64,000 nucleotides of DNA from NCBI RefSeq assembly GCF_051020975.1, contig NC_135041.1:14644256-14708255 (forward strand), in the 5' to 3' direction. Under the pieces are notes generated by a model. The model did no database searches. It had not been told where the DNA came from and saw only the letters and a list, made by a program, of their open reading frames with translations. A program made the position numbers and the translations under genes. Source of the DNA: Osmia lignaria lignaria (Eukaryota > Arthropoda > Insecta > Hymenoptera > Megachilidae). The number at the start of each line of letters is the position of its first letter. The first letter of the stretch is position 1. This document shows positions 1 to 12,314 of the stretch, one piece after another.

Positions 1-1261
1 TCGACATTAATTTGGGACGAATAAGGAAGCGTAGAACTTGTATCGCGACTTTTAAACACTGTTACTTATCAAGATTATTTATATGTGATCATTGCGAGTT
101 ATCTTTTGTCTTCTTTTTTGAAAATATCTCAGTAAGATTTCCAACCTTACAACCCATTTCCTACGTTATCATTATTACATCGTTATCATATACAGGGTGG
201 CCTGTAAATCGCGATACGAGTGAAATTCTAAAAGATTTCCAAGCAAGAGACACGCGAAAGAATGGTTTCACGTTTGCACAGGCGTCGCTGAAAATGCCTT
301 TCAGTCGAAAGGTTAATTAGCAAATAAATAATTATAATTGCCAGCAGATTAAATCTCTGACTGTGTCGGCAACGAAGTTAGAAAGCGCGTCTCTCGTGAT
401 CGCGAGTCGATGGGAGAAATAAAATAACAGGCGGCTGCATAAATAAACGGGACCGTCGCGTGGGTGTGGCATTGTCGACGATGTCCGGTGATCCGCAAAG
501 TTCACGTTTCTCTTTTTTTCTTTTTTCACAAACGAGAGAGATTATGTTAGCCGTAACAGCTTAGGCAAACGCTCACTTTTACTCGTTAGACGCCCCACGG
601 GGCCACTCTAGCGACAGTCGTGGAACCACTCCTGCGGAACGTTCGTCAGAACGATCGCTCAGATGTTTGCCTAGCTGAATAACTGCTGTGGAATTTATGC
701 TGAAATTCTTATTGGAAAAGTGTCGTTGCGTTCAAAGCGACAATAAAAATGTTGTTAAACTCGGTTGTCGTATCATCGGATAAGCCGGAGAAACGGAGAC
801 AAAAGAATGCATTTAGGTCGCTAATTAACCGATCTTCCATTTTCGAGGATAGGCGTGACCGGCTTTGCTACCTTTGCTCGATCTTCCTTGGACCGTAATG
901 ACAAATCCCGCATAAATTACTTGTGGCAAGGACGACCGTGATCGGTCACGCCTCCCTGTCTCTCCTAGTATTCGCAGATCCGCTCTATCGATTCTTCTCG
1001 TCGAAAATTACGTAACGCGGACACATAAGCTTAAGATAATAGTTTGAAAAACACGATAGATCTACGCGTTTGAAATATAAAAAAACAAAGTGATCATTTC
1101 AATAGCTAAAGAGTTAATAATAATTCGAGACTTGATATCCAATTCGCTACTCACCCAGGTGGCAATAATTTTCAACCGTCCCTAACAGCACCCATTTACT
1201 AAAAGATTTCACGGGCCTAATTTCCCCGGCGAAGGGAATTCTTTAACGTGGACGAGAAGGC
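1..1261. other. Non-coding sequence, probably intron of the minus-strand gene
   Basis: No open frame here resembles a known protein and no RNA gene is recognisable. At 193-205 there is a TATACAGGGTGG stretch like the termini of degenerate transposon remnants seen elsewhere in the window, without a partner end nearby. If the basonuclin intron runs past the left edge, this is the segment downstream of the ratchet site. Confidence 0.4.
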
Positions 1262-1326
1262 GCGAATCTCTTAGTTCCGCTTACCTGAAACAGAAATAAG
1301 GGCAGAAATGTTAGAGAGAGGTGGTC
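1262..1326 (-). other. Candidate recursive splice site (zero-length exon, ratchet point)
   Basis: On the minus strand, bases 1326 to 1285 form a textbook 3' splice site: a CTAAC branch-like motif, then about 25 pyrimidine-rich bases ending TTTCTGTTTCAG. The very next bases (1284 downward) are GTAAGCGGA, a good 5' splice site. A juxtaposed (Y)n-N-CAG|GTAAG unit is the defining signature of recursive-splicing points in long Drosophila introns, where the intron is removed in steps and the new donor is regenerated. The site is on the same strand as the basonuclin exon and about 39.6 kb downstream of its donor. If read as an ordinary exon instead, the frame opened at the acceptor closes after 13 codons. 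Ratchet use and gene assignment are inferences; the sequence match is direct. Confidence 0.5.
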
Positions 1327-1344
1327 TCCCGTGATGTAGGGAAG

Positions 1345-1360
1345 TTGCGCGGCGCGGCGT
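1345..1360. repeat. GGCGC-type pentamer tract
   Basis: Short run GCGCGGCGCGGCG in non-coding DNA, a member of the dispersed CpG-rich pentamer family. Confidence 0.7.
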
Positions 1361-3005
1361 GGGCGGCGGTCCAGCCGCGCGTGGAAACATTAATCTTCGC
1401 GAAGCGCTCGCGGTTAATGAAATCCACGGTCACTTCTGGTACCGTAGAACCACCTAAGGCTGAATCTTCCGCGTAATTTTACACCATCCTCTCTAACGAC
1501 AGATTCTTGACAGAGGAAAAGACAGCTCGTGGGTGTTCCGCTGAGCTACGCGTTCGCAAGCCACAGATCAGAGTGAAAATTAAAAGTCGTATACCAATTA
1601 TAATAAACACTTGTTGCAACGAAAAATCACGGCCACTTCTCGAAATCGGGACAATCTCGACGAAAAGCATTATTGTCAACCCTCGGTGTCGTTTTCAGGG
1701 CAGGACACGTGGCCAGGTACGCCTACCCTCCTATCGAGTCGCCCCAATTTTCAAGAAAAAGAGGGACACTTGTCGCGGCTGGCTCGATGGCGTACAAGTG
1801 CTCGTACCTGAACAGGTGACACCTCGTGACAGTTTCCGGACGAGCGGGGACGGGCCTCTATAGAAGGATCGAGGGTGCTTTCAAAAGATTCGTGTGGCTT
1901 TGTCAGCATTGTTGACACGCCGTGCCGCGCCCGCGCCGGTGACATCACGCAAAAGCGTAACAGGATTATCCCCTAGATGGGATTCCGTAGCCAGGAAGTC
2001 GACCGCTTTGTCACCACCATCGGACACTTTCGTGTCTAGATGGGAAGATTACGAAGATCCCATTGTCCGTTTCGCTTTTACCGGGGTTTCTATTCAATTC
2101 TTTAGACTATTTTGAACCTCTCGTGGATTTATCAACGGTTCAAGTGTTTGAGATTCGCAATACCCCTTCGTGAAAATAAATTTGTTTATTAATTTTCCCA
2201 AATGCTGCAGTTTTGAAAATCTAAATTGTTAAGTACAGAAAAGGTACCTACTTGTTGGACTCAATTGTGCGTGATTAGAAATGCAACCGTGATGCAGGTA
2301 AGAGCAAAGCGCTTTTCAAGAAAGGAGAACGGACGCAATGCCTCGTCGAACACTATTCCCAATCTTCCCAAAGGTTCACCATCAACAGGGATAAGCAGAT
2401 AATTACTTTCCTGAAAGCTTCCTTTTCCTAGTTGCCATTTCTAGTGCCATTCAAGCGGGAAGATGAGAGATTCCGAATAAGAAAACGGTGAACAGAGGCA
2501 ACGCAAATGTTAAATAGTTCTACATTTGTATAGTATGGCTTTATAGTCTTCTCAATATAAAGCCCGACAAAAGATGAATCTTCCATTACCATAGACGTAT
2601 CGTTGCATCTAAATTGAGTCACGACACGGATACGTTTCTAAGATGACGAGGAACTCGAAGAAGACGAAGCTAAAGAAGAAAGAAGAGAAGGAGCAGGCTC
2701 GATGGTGGCGATCATTATCGAAATCAATATGTGCCCTTCGATCCTTGACGGCAGATCGAGTCTCGCAGATAACGCGACGAGGAACAAAGATTTTAGCGGG
2801 GGTTTTAAAATTTCGGGGTCACGAAGATGAGATCTGTTCCGTGGCTTTTCGTCTCGTAACAGGCGTCGACTCGAAGAAGAAAAGATTCGATCAGGAAAAC
2901 GCCTCCCGCCTTTTCCCTTCGAACAACGAGCCGCGATAATCTGATAACGCTGAGATTAAAAGTACCTTCGCGACCCCGTTAAAAGAGAATTTCGAGAATC
3001 ACCAC

Positions 3006-3039
3006 GTCGCGTCGCGTTGCGTCGCGTCGCGTCGCGTCG
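3006..3039. repeat. GTCGC pentamer microsatellite
   Basis: About seven units of GTCGC with one GTTGC variant. Confidence 0.9.
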
Positions 3040-3540
3040 ACCGATATCTTTGGTACTGTGAATTCAATTTCACAGCGATGCTTGAGGTGGACAATGTGAG
3101 TATAGATTCCGATGAGAACCGCTGTATGAAAACCGCAAACCGCGGGCCAATATAATGAGATTTAAATTACTGTGGGACTGTGACATAGTGTCCTTTTTAC
3201 GAATTGTTGCCTCCGCGACTGGCCAGCAACCAATTAGGGATGGAAATTTGATTCGAAGCCTCGTCCCGAAATAATCGATTATCGCCCGCCGGTCTGGCCA
3301 GTTCTCCTTCGGATATTCCTTAATCCGCAAAGAAGATTCCGCGAAATCATAACCGATTCTGTGGTTTTTACGTGTGAGACCTTCTTCACCAACTATTCAT
3401 GACCATAATTGGAGAATATTCTATGTCCATTCTTTTTTTATCTATGTTTCCAATTAATTTTTAAACTTGAAATAGGCAGCATCCAATGCCGAGTGATCTA
3501 AAATTAACCAACCGTTGCAAAAGGTTAACATCTCGTCCCC

Positions 3541-3567
3541 CTTTTTTTTTCTTTTTTTTTTTTTCAG
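3541..3567. repeat. Poly-T tract ending in CAG
   Basis: C-T9-C-T13-CAG. On the plus strand this looks like a 3' splice site, but no coding frame or gene follows it. Confidence 0.9.
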
Positions 3568-5226
3568 ATTTCGTTCACTCCCATGAGAGACCCTGGCACG
3601 CTATGTACCCATTCCAAAGTTATTGGTAATCAAGCCAGGGATCCACGAGCACGTATAACGACAATATGAATTACGGTGGTTCTCTCAGACCCGCATCGTC
3701 CTGGCGTTTCGAGCCAAGTGAAACCAGAAGAAGGTAGAAGAAGGTACGAAGAATGAAAAGGAGGAGTGGAAGATATCGCGCTTCGGCCAATCTTGCGAAA
3801 TTTCCAGCCGAATGATGTAATTTCTGCACGATGATCCCCTGGACCAGAGTCATTGCTTGCTACAACATTCACTAAATTCCGATCGTAACAGACGATGGTT
3901 ACCAGCCACAGGACAGGCAGGCATTCGCAGTCGGTTATTTAAATTTGATTAAAATTAAATTGTTGTTATTTCACCAGTCCACTGTCTGAGAGTTAAATTT
4001 ATAATATCAGATAACACGTTGAATAACTTCATTAACGGGTTCCATACTTTTGACCGGAAATATACATCGAGTACTGTGGAGGAAAAAAAGGGCTTTTGAA
4101 AATTGCCGCAGGCAAATCGCAATCGGTCGAATGGTCAGGAGTCAGTCACTCTCGGAGAGAGCCGTGGCTCTGGCATTTGCATTTGGCAAATGAAAACTTA
4201 ACGAGATTTGCCGGAAAATTTTTGCTCTGCTATAACGTGCTTCTCCTCCCCACGGACGTTCTTCAAAGTGACACGTGCCACCCGTCCACCCTGCACTGGC
4301 ATCGTCTCCGTGACCCACCCCCGCCCCGCTCCGCCCCTCTCTTGACGAGCACCCTCTGCCCTCTGCCCAACCACTTTTGACAACGGATACATTTCGTTGG
4401 CACAACAGACCCGGGGCAGTTTCGATCCCGATTACAGTCGCGTACCCTGCAGGGTCATTTCTGTTACCAATCGACAGAAGCATTCCCGGGTAATTGGTTT
4501 TTACGTAATGCTAAGCAGCCGGGAATCGCGCGTGGATTTGTTTTCCGTCGGGGTGAACTTGCGATATTCCGATCAAAGCCTCGATCTGGAATTAATTAAA
4601 TACCGGACTCCTCGATAGGGCGGCTTCTTTTCTTTTTTCACCACCCCCTCCCTCCTCTACGCTTACGACTGTTGATAGCACACGTTGTTGTCGATTGCGA
4701 AACTATGGAACTACAATAGAATTGTTAAAAGTTCAAGCTTAAGCGATTAATTAACCAATCAATATTAAATTTCCAACCAAACAGTACGGATAAAAAAGTA
4801 TCTCAACAGATAAAGGAGAAAAATAATCCCCTTCTTAACAGGATTACAACGCGCAGAGAGGAAGAAAAATTCCGCGAGAAGAGTGTGAGGAGGAGAAAAA
4901 AAAGAAAGAAGGTAAAAGTACCCCGATAAAATTCTATTGTGTCGCTGAGGATCGTTTAAGCCTCTTGGTTCTTTCTCGTTTACCCTCGATTCCATCCACC
5001 TTTCTGCCACGACCAACCCCTCTTGTCGCTTGTTGTCGCAGGCTTTTATTAGCCTTGCCACCCCCGTTCAGGGATAAGGGTGACTTTTTTATTTCCCCAC
5101 GACTTGACATCCGTCGATCTCTCTTTTGCTTCTACCACTTGTTGCTCGCTCGTGTCCCGATCTTCCTTGTCGCGACACCGACCACCCCTGCTTTTCTTTC
5201 CGTCTCCAACCCTTGTCGTGATCCCT

Positions 5227-5279
5227 CCGCTGAGTATCCGCTGAATATCCGCTGAATATCCGCTGAATATCCGCTGAAT
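5227..5279. repeat. 11-bp minisatellite (CCGCTGAATAT)
   Basis: Four full units and one partial; the first carries GAG in place of GAA. Adjacent homogenised copies suggest recent slippage. Confidence 0.95.
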
Positions 5280-6061
5280 GCGGAATAATATTGTGTTTGC
5301 AAGCGCGCCAATTCTATTCGATTCGCTTCTCCATTAACGTTTCATCGACGGCGTTAAAATATGCCAACTTTGTAAACGACAAAAACGAGTCTTGATGTTT
5401 GTAAAAATGAAAGCACAGTTTCTGAATGCAGTCACCTGCTCGAAAATCGTGATTGCACGGTTCAGCCTGGGGGACGATCGCGAACAGAATCGAAGGGCCC
5501 GCACAAAGCATCGCGGAAGCATCGCGAATGCGCTTCCGGCGAACGGGAGAAGGGGAGAAGGGGGAAAGGGGAGGGTAGTGGTTTGAGAGTAGTAGGGCGC
5601 ACGTCTACGGACGCACAAAGTATGTGGCCTAAACGTAAACGGAGTTCGGACGGAGCAACCCCCGCGGGGCGTCCTCTGTGATCGGCGTTCCGTGTAATCG
5701 GCAAGTATGCAGATGATTAAATTTGCAACATCATCGTGGCAGCCCTAAAAGCGGCTAAAGGGAGGAACGGACCTCCGGCCCCTTTCCTGATACACGCTAG
5801 CCGCCGCCAGTTTGACTCGCGGTTTGCCAAAGGAACGTCTTCGGATACGGGGCTTAAGATTTCTGCCGCGTGATTCCACGAAATGGGTTGTCGACGATCA
5901 AACGAGCTATCACTGGACCATGCAACATCAACCTTCTGCAGTGATAGAATCTCTAAACAGTCAAATATTACCACACACCGCGTTATTTTCAAACATACCT
6001 ACTAAACAAACACCAAACTCTACCATAACTTCCATCATTCCCCAGTCCCTCTTTCTAAAAT

Positions 6062-6079
6062 AAAAAAAAAAAAAAAAAA
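6062..6079. repeat. Poly-A run (18)
   Basis: Eighteen A, preceded by CTAAAAT. It could be the tail of an old retroposed sequence, but no flanking duplication was seen. Confidence 0.95.
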
Positions 6080-7600
6080 CCTAGAGAATTCGCATCCATT
6101 AGCCCGTAATACCGGAACGAGTAGCAACGTTTTCAGGGAAAATCCAGGCCACTCGAAATCAAACTCAAACCTGCCGCTAAAACGCGCACCCCCTTTAGAA
6201 AGCCTGCCTGCCTCCCAATCGCTCCCGTAACACGTCCAACTTCATCATCCTCAAGATTTTCCCGATCCATTTTGTTCGTCCTTTTGTCCGTACGTCGTAT
6301 GAAATTCCAGGGACACGTTGCGCATCCACCGAGAAAATATGATATTCTTTAACCCATAGACCTCCTCTACGGTGATTCAGAGAGAAACGAAGCCTAGAAG
6401 GACCTAGTTTTAGCGAACAAGCTCTATCCCCTGTCTCTCCCCATTGTCGAGATACTTGTTCTCTCGGTCTCGTGGATTCGGTCCAGGTAACGTCATATTC
6501 AATGGGCCAACCAATCACAATATTTTTGACGAGTTATGTCGGCGCATAATGGCCCCTGCCAAAAAAAAGGGGAAGGTTTTTCCGGGCATAAACGTTGCGC
6601 CGCGGCCCGGCTTCTTCTTCCTGGACGGACTTGCAATCCGTAGAGACGCCACAATGGTTCGGCTACGGAACGGTCCTTGAGCCTTTAAAAGCACAAAGAC
6701 ACGCCGCGTCCTTCTCACCCCGATATCCCGAGTCTTTGTCGCTCCTGTCGACATCCTGCTTATCCTGCGGCCGTGTGCCATCCTCCCTCGGGAATATAGA
6801 GGACGTGGAGCGTGCGTAACGCGCTCACCGGCCCGTGAGTTATGAGGGAAACGCGCGCGATATTAATATTTTGTATCATCCTTGCGAACCGCCTGCCTGC
6901 CACCGGCCCTCGTCCTCCTTCGAACAGGATGTAACCGCACCAGGACCCTCGTCTACTGTTCCGCTTTTGTCGTCTCCCGATGCCTTCCGGAGCTACTAGA
7001 TGCCCAGGTTACGCGTAATTCGTCTGCGATCCTGCTTCGTCCCTTGCCATTTGTCACGCTATATTTTTATTTCTGCATCGTAATAGGTATCATGGAATAC
7101 GGATACAGATGACAACAGGACAATAGATCGACGACAAAATATAATATAAATAGCTTTTGCAGCCGAGCACGCGAAAATCAGCTTGAAACTCGAAGAGAGG
7201 AGAGAAATTGCATTTTCCATGAAAGTTGAAGCAAGACGGCATTGTTCAACAGGATGTTGAAGCATCATCTAAACTAATTGTTGACAGCCGGACAATGGCG
7301 AACCGGTAATAATAACTTGCCCGCTGAGAGGCTCATTGTGCCCCAGCTTGGCGTCTTTACCTGGATCCTGGATATAGGATCAAGGCGAACGGGAAATCGT
7401 TTCTTTCGCCAGACCTTGGTGCGATGATTACAACATATCCAGAGACACTTGCCACTCTGCGTGATTGCACTAGTAGTAGAAACTCCAGTCATTTCCTTGA
7501 TCGTCAAGATGCGTAACTTTGATGGAAACAGGAAGTTCTTCCACTTTTCTCTTTTCTCTATTTTTTCCTCTTTCCCATTACCAACACCCTGTTTCGTTTC

Positions 7601-7630
7601 TTTTTTTTTTTTTTTTTTTTTGTTGTTGTT
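7601..7630. repeat. Poly-T run with GTT units
   Basis: Twenty-one T followed by three GTT units. Confidence 0.95.
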
Positions 7631-8903
7631 CAATGTATTCAACAAAATTGAAAAATTCTCAAACCTTGGGTATCAAGTGGCCATTACTAGCCATGAAACA
7701 AGTATCGAAAGAGGACGAAGAAGAAACTTGGAAGCCTGCAGACCAGTTCGTAGCAGACAAGAGTATAAGAACGAGGAATCCAATCGATACAAATTGGGAA
7801 TGCGATGACGTTGCGCGTTTTCGTGTTGGAACGAGCTCGAGCAGGCCCCCGGAAAAATAACGAAAGCCGCAATTATCGGCTCGTTTTGCCGATTTGCGGG
7901 CGGCGTGTTGGGTCATTAGGGTGGCAACGCGAAGCTCGTTCGAGCCACGCTCGGAAACAATGGCACCCAGGGTGTCAGAAATAATACAAATAACCGGCCA
8001 CGGTGAAAGTACTGTTTAGCCCGTAATTTCCTTTCGTGGCGAGCCGGTTCAGAGGGCGGGACACGGTCACACCTTCGCCTTCGTTTCGAACCTCCGCACC
8101 TTCTCCTTCGCCTCTCCTCCGGATCGTTCATTTTTCAACCTGGTCCAAAAGAAAAGAACCGATTTCCTACCATCCAACCGACACCGACAGTCATCTTCGC
8201 GTATTGTTTTTGCGAGGAAAGCCCGTTGTCATCGTGGCGAACTCGCTGACGGGAGAAAGAGGAAGCGTGACGAGCCCTCCCGCAGGAAGTCGGTTCGTCC
8301 GAGTCGAATTCGCTGAAACTTCAACGACCGATACTTCGGCACCCCGAATGCACGCCGATAAAATTTTGCCAAATCTCTCTTCGTGCCCCTTTGTTCCCAA
8401 CCCCTACGAAGCCAGAGTAACAGATGTTCCCTAACAGCAAAAGCTAGATGCACATATTATTATCGAGGAGTAAATTTTTCCTGGCCCTTCCACGGATCTT
8501 ACGTGCAACCTGTCAATTAAGAAACCGATGGCTCATAAGGAAAAGAAGAAAACAATGGGACAATGAAACGAAGCGGAAACGAAGACAGCCCCGGATGGAG
8601 ACGTTACAAAGAACAGAAAATGCCACAACCCTGACACAATTTCATTGGACGTTTAATTTTTACCATTTTCACACTGATAATTGTCAGCTAAAGAACAGTT
8701 GGTGTCTTGAGAAATAAATTCCGCTGGCATCTACCATCTGCTCGTTTTCGACTTTTTACTTTATCATCCCATTTTATCTTATCGTTAGTCCGATTGATTC
8801 GAAAAGCAGGTTTTGCTCGATCGTTCAAACGAAACATTGAATTAGCGTATCGTTCAATTTACATACATTCCCTGGTCGTTTTCAAATACCTGGAGGGTGA
8901 GAC

Positions 8904-8924
8904 GTCGCGTCGCGTCGCGTCGCG
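8904..8924. repeat. GTCGC pentamer microsatellite
   Basis: About four uninterrupted units of GTCGC. Confidence 0.9.
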
Positions 8925-10580
8925 AAGAAGGCAAGACCTCGAGGATTGTCCGTTGGAAAAAGGAAACCCGAAATTAAATTCCGCTTTCGTTTTCGAGCGA
9001 ACGAGACCCAGAATTAAACCCGTTCGCGTCGTTGAAACGGCAGCTGGCCCCCGACGATCATAATATTTGGCCAAGGCAACAGCAATCGAACGTGACCAAC
9101 AGGGGTAGTTGATTTCGATTTATTAAAAGACCGGTGTCACGTGATCCGAAGAATCTTCGTTGGAATTTGTCGTGTTCGTGGTGGAAGGTGTCGTTAAGCA
9201 AAGTGTCGCCTAGCGGCAGTTGCGTGCAAGAATGCGAAAACGTGAACCGACCATTACACGACGCTGTGTCACCCGGAGCGGAGCAATTTCGTCGAAGCTT
9301 TGAAACCGCAAAAAGAACACCGAGCCCAGATTCTTGCTGTTCCTACGATTTTTACCTCTTTCATGTCGCGTCCACTAGCTAGCGCGAGTTTAGTTTTTTC
9401 CTCTCCCTGTGTCTTTCTCCTTTAGCTGATGCAGAAGCACGTAGCCGTCGCCACTAAATTATTTCGTTCCACTTTTCGCCGCTGATCTCAGCTGGGATGG
9501 GAGACGTATCGATGGAACACGATCTGTTATTAGCTTGGTTTTGTACACTTCAAGGTCTACCTGTTCGCGGATGGATGACGAGAAAGATTCTGGTCACGGG
9601 AGGACGAGTTTTACCTTGTTGTGAATCGAATTGGGTTTGTAGGTGTCGCGATGGGTCGCTAATTAACCGAATGATGCGAAGAAATGGGGTGAGAACGGTA
9701 TAGAGTATAAAATAATCGATCGTCGAACTTTCGCTGCGGAACCGTGACCGTTTTATTCCGGGACGGTGATCCTCGCCGAGGTTTGTTTATACTGGGTGGG
9801 ACAGAAATACAAGAGAGTGTCGTTGGGACGCGAAACATCTGTCGCGGTGAACCTGCTAGGCGTCTCCCGGTCACGCAGCGACTATTTTCGCTCCGGACCA
9901 AGCGATTACGCAGCTGACAGTTAGTGACAACCGCTTTCTCGCTCGATTTTCTCATAGGTAACCAAGTTGACAGCGTCCAGAGACACTTCCTTGAAGTCGC
10001 TCGTCGTTCTCGACCACCCATGTCTGTGTCGCTCAAACTGTCGCTCGAGATTTCACGTTAAAGCGTCCCGATTCTCTCTATTCCCCAGACAAAGTTCAAT
10101 ATTTACCTCGGTGGTTAATTAATTGGTTCACCGATGACTGACGCTTCCGCTGCGATCGCATGATAGTTGACAAGCAATATTTTAATACGATGTTGCGAAA
10201 ATAACATTAAACCGCTGATGTGGAAGAAACATCGAGTAGAATTTACGAAGGTAGGAATATGCTGGCCGCAATTCGATTCCAGTAAGGACTGTTACGAGGT
10301 ACCGATAGGATCGCGATGCTCGTTCAATTGAGGCATTTTTTGCCGGTTTCGGAAAACGGTCCCGGCGGATGCAGATGGAGCCGGTTACGCCGGCTGTAAT
10401 TAACAAGGCCGTCTTTGTGGTGTTTTGTCGCCGGCCGCGACACGCCGTGACGAGGGTGGAATTTCTCTACGTTCCATCCTACCGTGGACCCAGACTATAA
10501 AACGTTCTTTGTGTTCGCGATGCAACCAGTGCCTGCACGCTGCCACCGCAGACGAATGTAAACATTCTCGTGGACCGGCC

Positions 10581-10627
10581 GAAGAAGAAGAAGAAGAAGA
10601 AGAAGAAGAAGAAGAAGAAGAAGAAGA
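10581..10627. repeat. GAA trinucleotide repeat
   Basis: Almost 16 uninterrupted GAA units. It is a polypurine tract that could form a triplex; it would encode poly-Glu, but the flanking frame resembles no known protein. Confidence 0.97.
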
Positions 10628-12092
10628 GAGTCCTCGAAAGATCTCGCGCTACAAGGATCGAATAACCTAGACTTGAGGACAGTGAAAGTATGTCAGTATG
10701 TACTGCTGAATATTATTCGTAATAAAATTATTCAGTTTGCCGATAAACGTATGCATCGAGCATTTGGGTGTTTGCTACGAGGGAGGCCAGCCGCTCTGTC
10801 GAGTATCATTATAATTCGTGTTCTCGGTCCCTTGGTCCCTTGGTTCTCCAGCATTGTAATATCAATGACACGGAAATAGAGTGTTGGAGAGGTGCCGCGC
10901 ACAGCGAAGCGGTTGTATCAGACCCCTCGTTCGGCCTCTCGGAAATATCCACTTTCGAGAGCGTCTCGAATCGAGTCGAGTCGTCCGACAAGAATCATTT
11001 GTAATTTGTTTTTTCGAGCTCCTCCCGCTCGGCTCATCGTTCGCCATGACCGTGAGTTTGTGTACCGATGACACAGAAATAGATGTCGAGAGTCCCTCTT
11101 CTCAAAGGGCTGCACGCCTCTATGAAACGATAACGCAAACAGCCGGTAACCGGGCTTCTGAACGATCATTTTTGACGATATATTATCACCGAGGACGAAA
11201 GATAGTTAAAAGAAGAAGACTGGTCGACGATAAAGAGCTCGTTGGCAGCGTGGTAATTATTAGGATGGCGGGGCGAGCAATGGCCACCCGTGGCGTCGGA
11301 CACGAATTCCAAAAGCTGATCGGCATACGTCTCTCGAATACGGGAGGTAGCAAGGAAAAAGCGGCTGGAAGAAGGCAAGGTCGGTCGGCGTGGCTTTGCT
11401 CCGCTTTGAGACAATGCACCTCCCGCGGTGACGATCTGTATAAATCGTTTTCGGGGGCGGCGCCGCGGTTTGCGACGCGACAGACGTTCACGAACGACGC
11501 GACCGTCTAATTGATCGAGAACAAACCTTTCAGATCAGTGCAATTGTTTAGAAATTAATGACGAAGAAATCGTAATAATATTCGTAACATTTCCATTATT
11601 AAATGATCCGGTATACATATAGACGAGAATATTTCTCCAGACAATGAGAAGCACATCTAATATCCAGAACGAATTTTCGACGGGCTCCGTTCCACCCTGG
11701 CAAGAAAGGAGGAAAATGTGGCGGAGACAAAACACAATTCATCCTAAGACCAAAAAGACCGCTCGAATGTTCGATTATTGAAGGGATAGCAGGTCGATTT
11801 CTCAAAACGAATAAAACTGAGCATTGAAAATCGAGCGAACGAGAGGGTGGTAAGGGAGAGAAAGAGAGAGTCGGTAGCCATTTGTCAGGCGACTCGGAGC
11901 GCTACCCTGGCTCGTCCAGCAGGCATCCCCTTCGGTAGGGGCGCGACGATTAAAAGACAAAAGCTTCTCGCCGTGCTTCTTTTCGTTCTTCTCCCCGCCT
12001 CGTCGAACCATTCAACCGCAGAAAAGGCAGCAGCACCGGTTTTGTCCCGCCATGGACAATGCTCTGCTGCTCGTTTCGACGTTTCATGTTTT

Positions 12093-12114
12093 AACAGTGT
12101 TTCCAAACACTGTT
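12093..12114. repeat. Perfect inverted repeat, 10-bp arms, 2-bp spacer
   Basis: The arms AACAGTGTTT and AAACACTGTT are exact reverse complements separated by CC. The site lies in non-coding DNA with no other structure around it. The stem is too short for a microRNA precursor; a dimeric protein-binding site is possible. Confidence 0.85.
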
Positions 12115-12292
12115 GCAGGACCCCGGATACATTTAACGTTTCTATGTTTGTCCACCCTTTTGTCCTGACCCCTTTCAGTTTAACCCTCTTTGTTTTCTTT
12201 GGTTAATTCTGTAATTTTAGAAGAAAAACAAAACGCAACTGAACATTCGCTAGCCGTAAGCAAGTCGAAGAAGAAACGTTTGGTGACGGGAC

Positions 12293-12314
12293 CGGCGCGG
12301 CGCGGTGCGGCGCC
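12293..12314. repeat. GGCGC pentamer microsatellite
   Basis: Four units including one GGTGC variant. Confidence 0.9.

Noticed and set aside
1135..1212. Minus-strand candidate exon between a TTTTAG acceptor and CTGG|GTGAGT donor
   Set aside because: The acceptor has little pyrimidine tract, the piece is only about 45 bp and the peptide matches nothing.
4444..4455. 12-bp palindrome ACCCTGCAGGGT
   Set aside because: Short enough to be expected by chance at least occasionally; no repeated context.
7462..7480. miR-92-like seed ATTGCACTAGT, and a similar ATTGCACTT at 12645
   Set aside because: The remainder does not match miR-92 and no complementary arm is visible nearby.
10881..11510. Open frame of 209 codons, plus strand
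   Set aside because: Arg/Ser-rich translation without similarity to any family I know; the CpG-rich, stop-poor composition explains its length.
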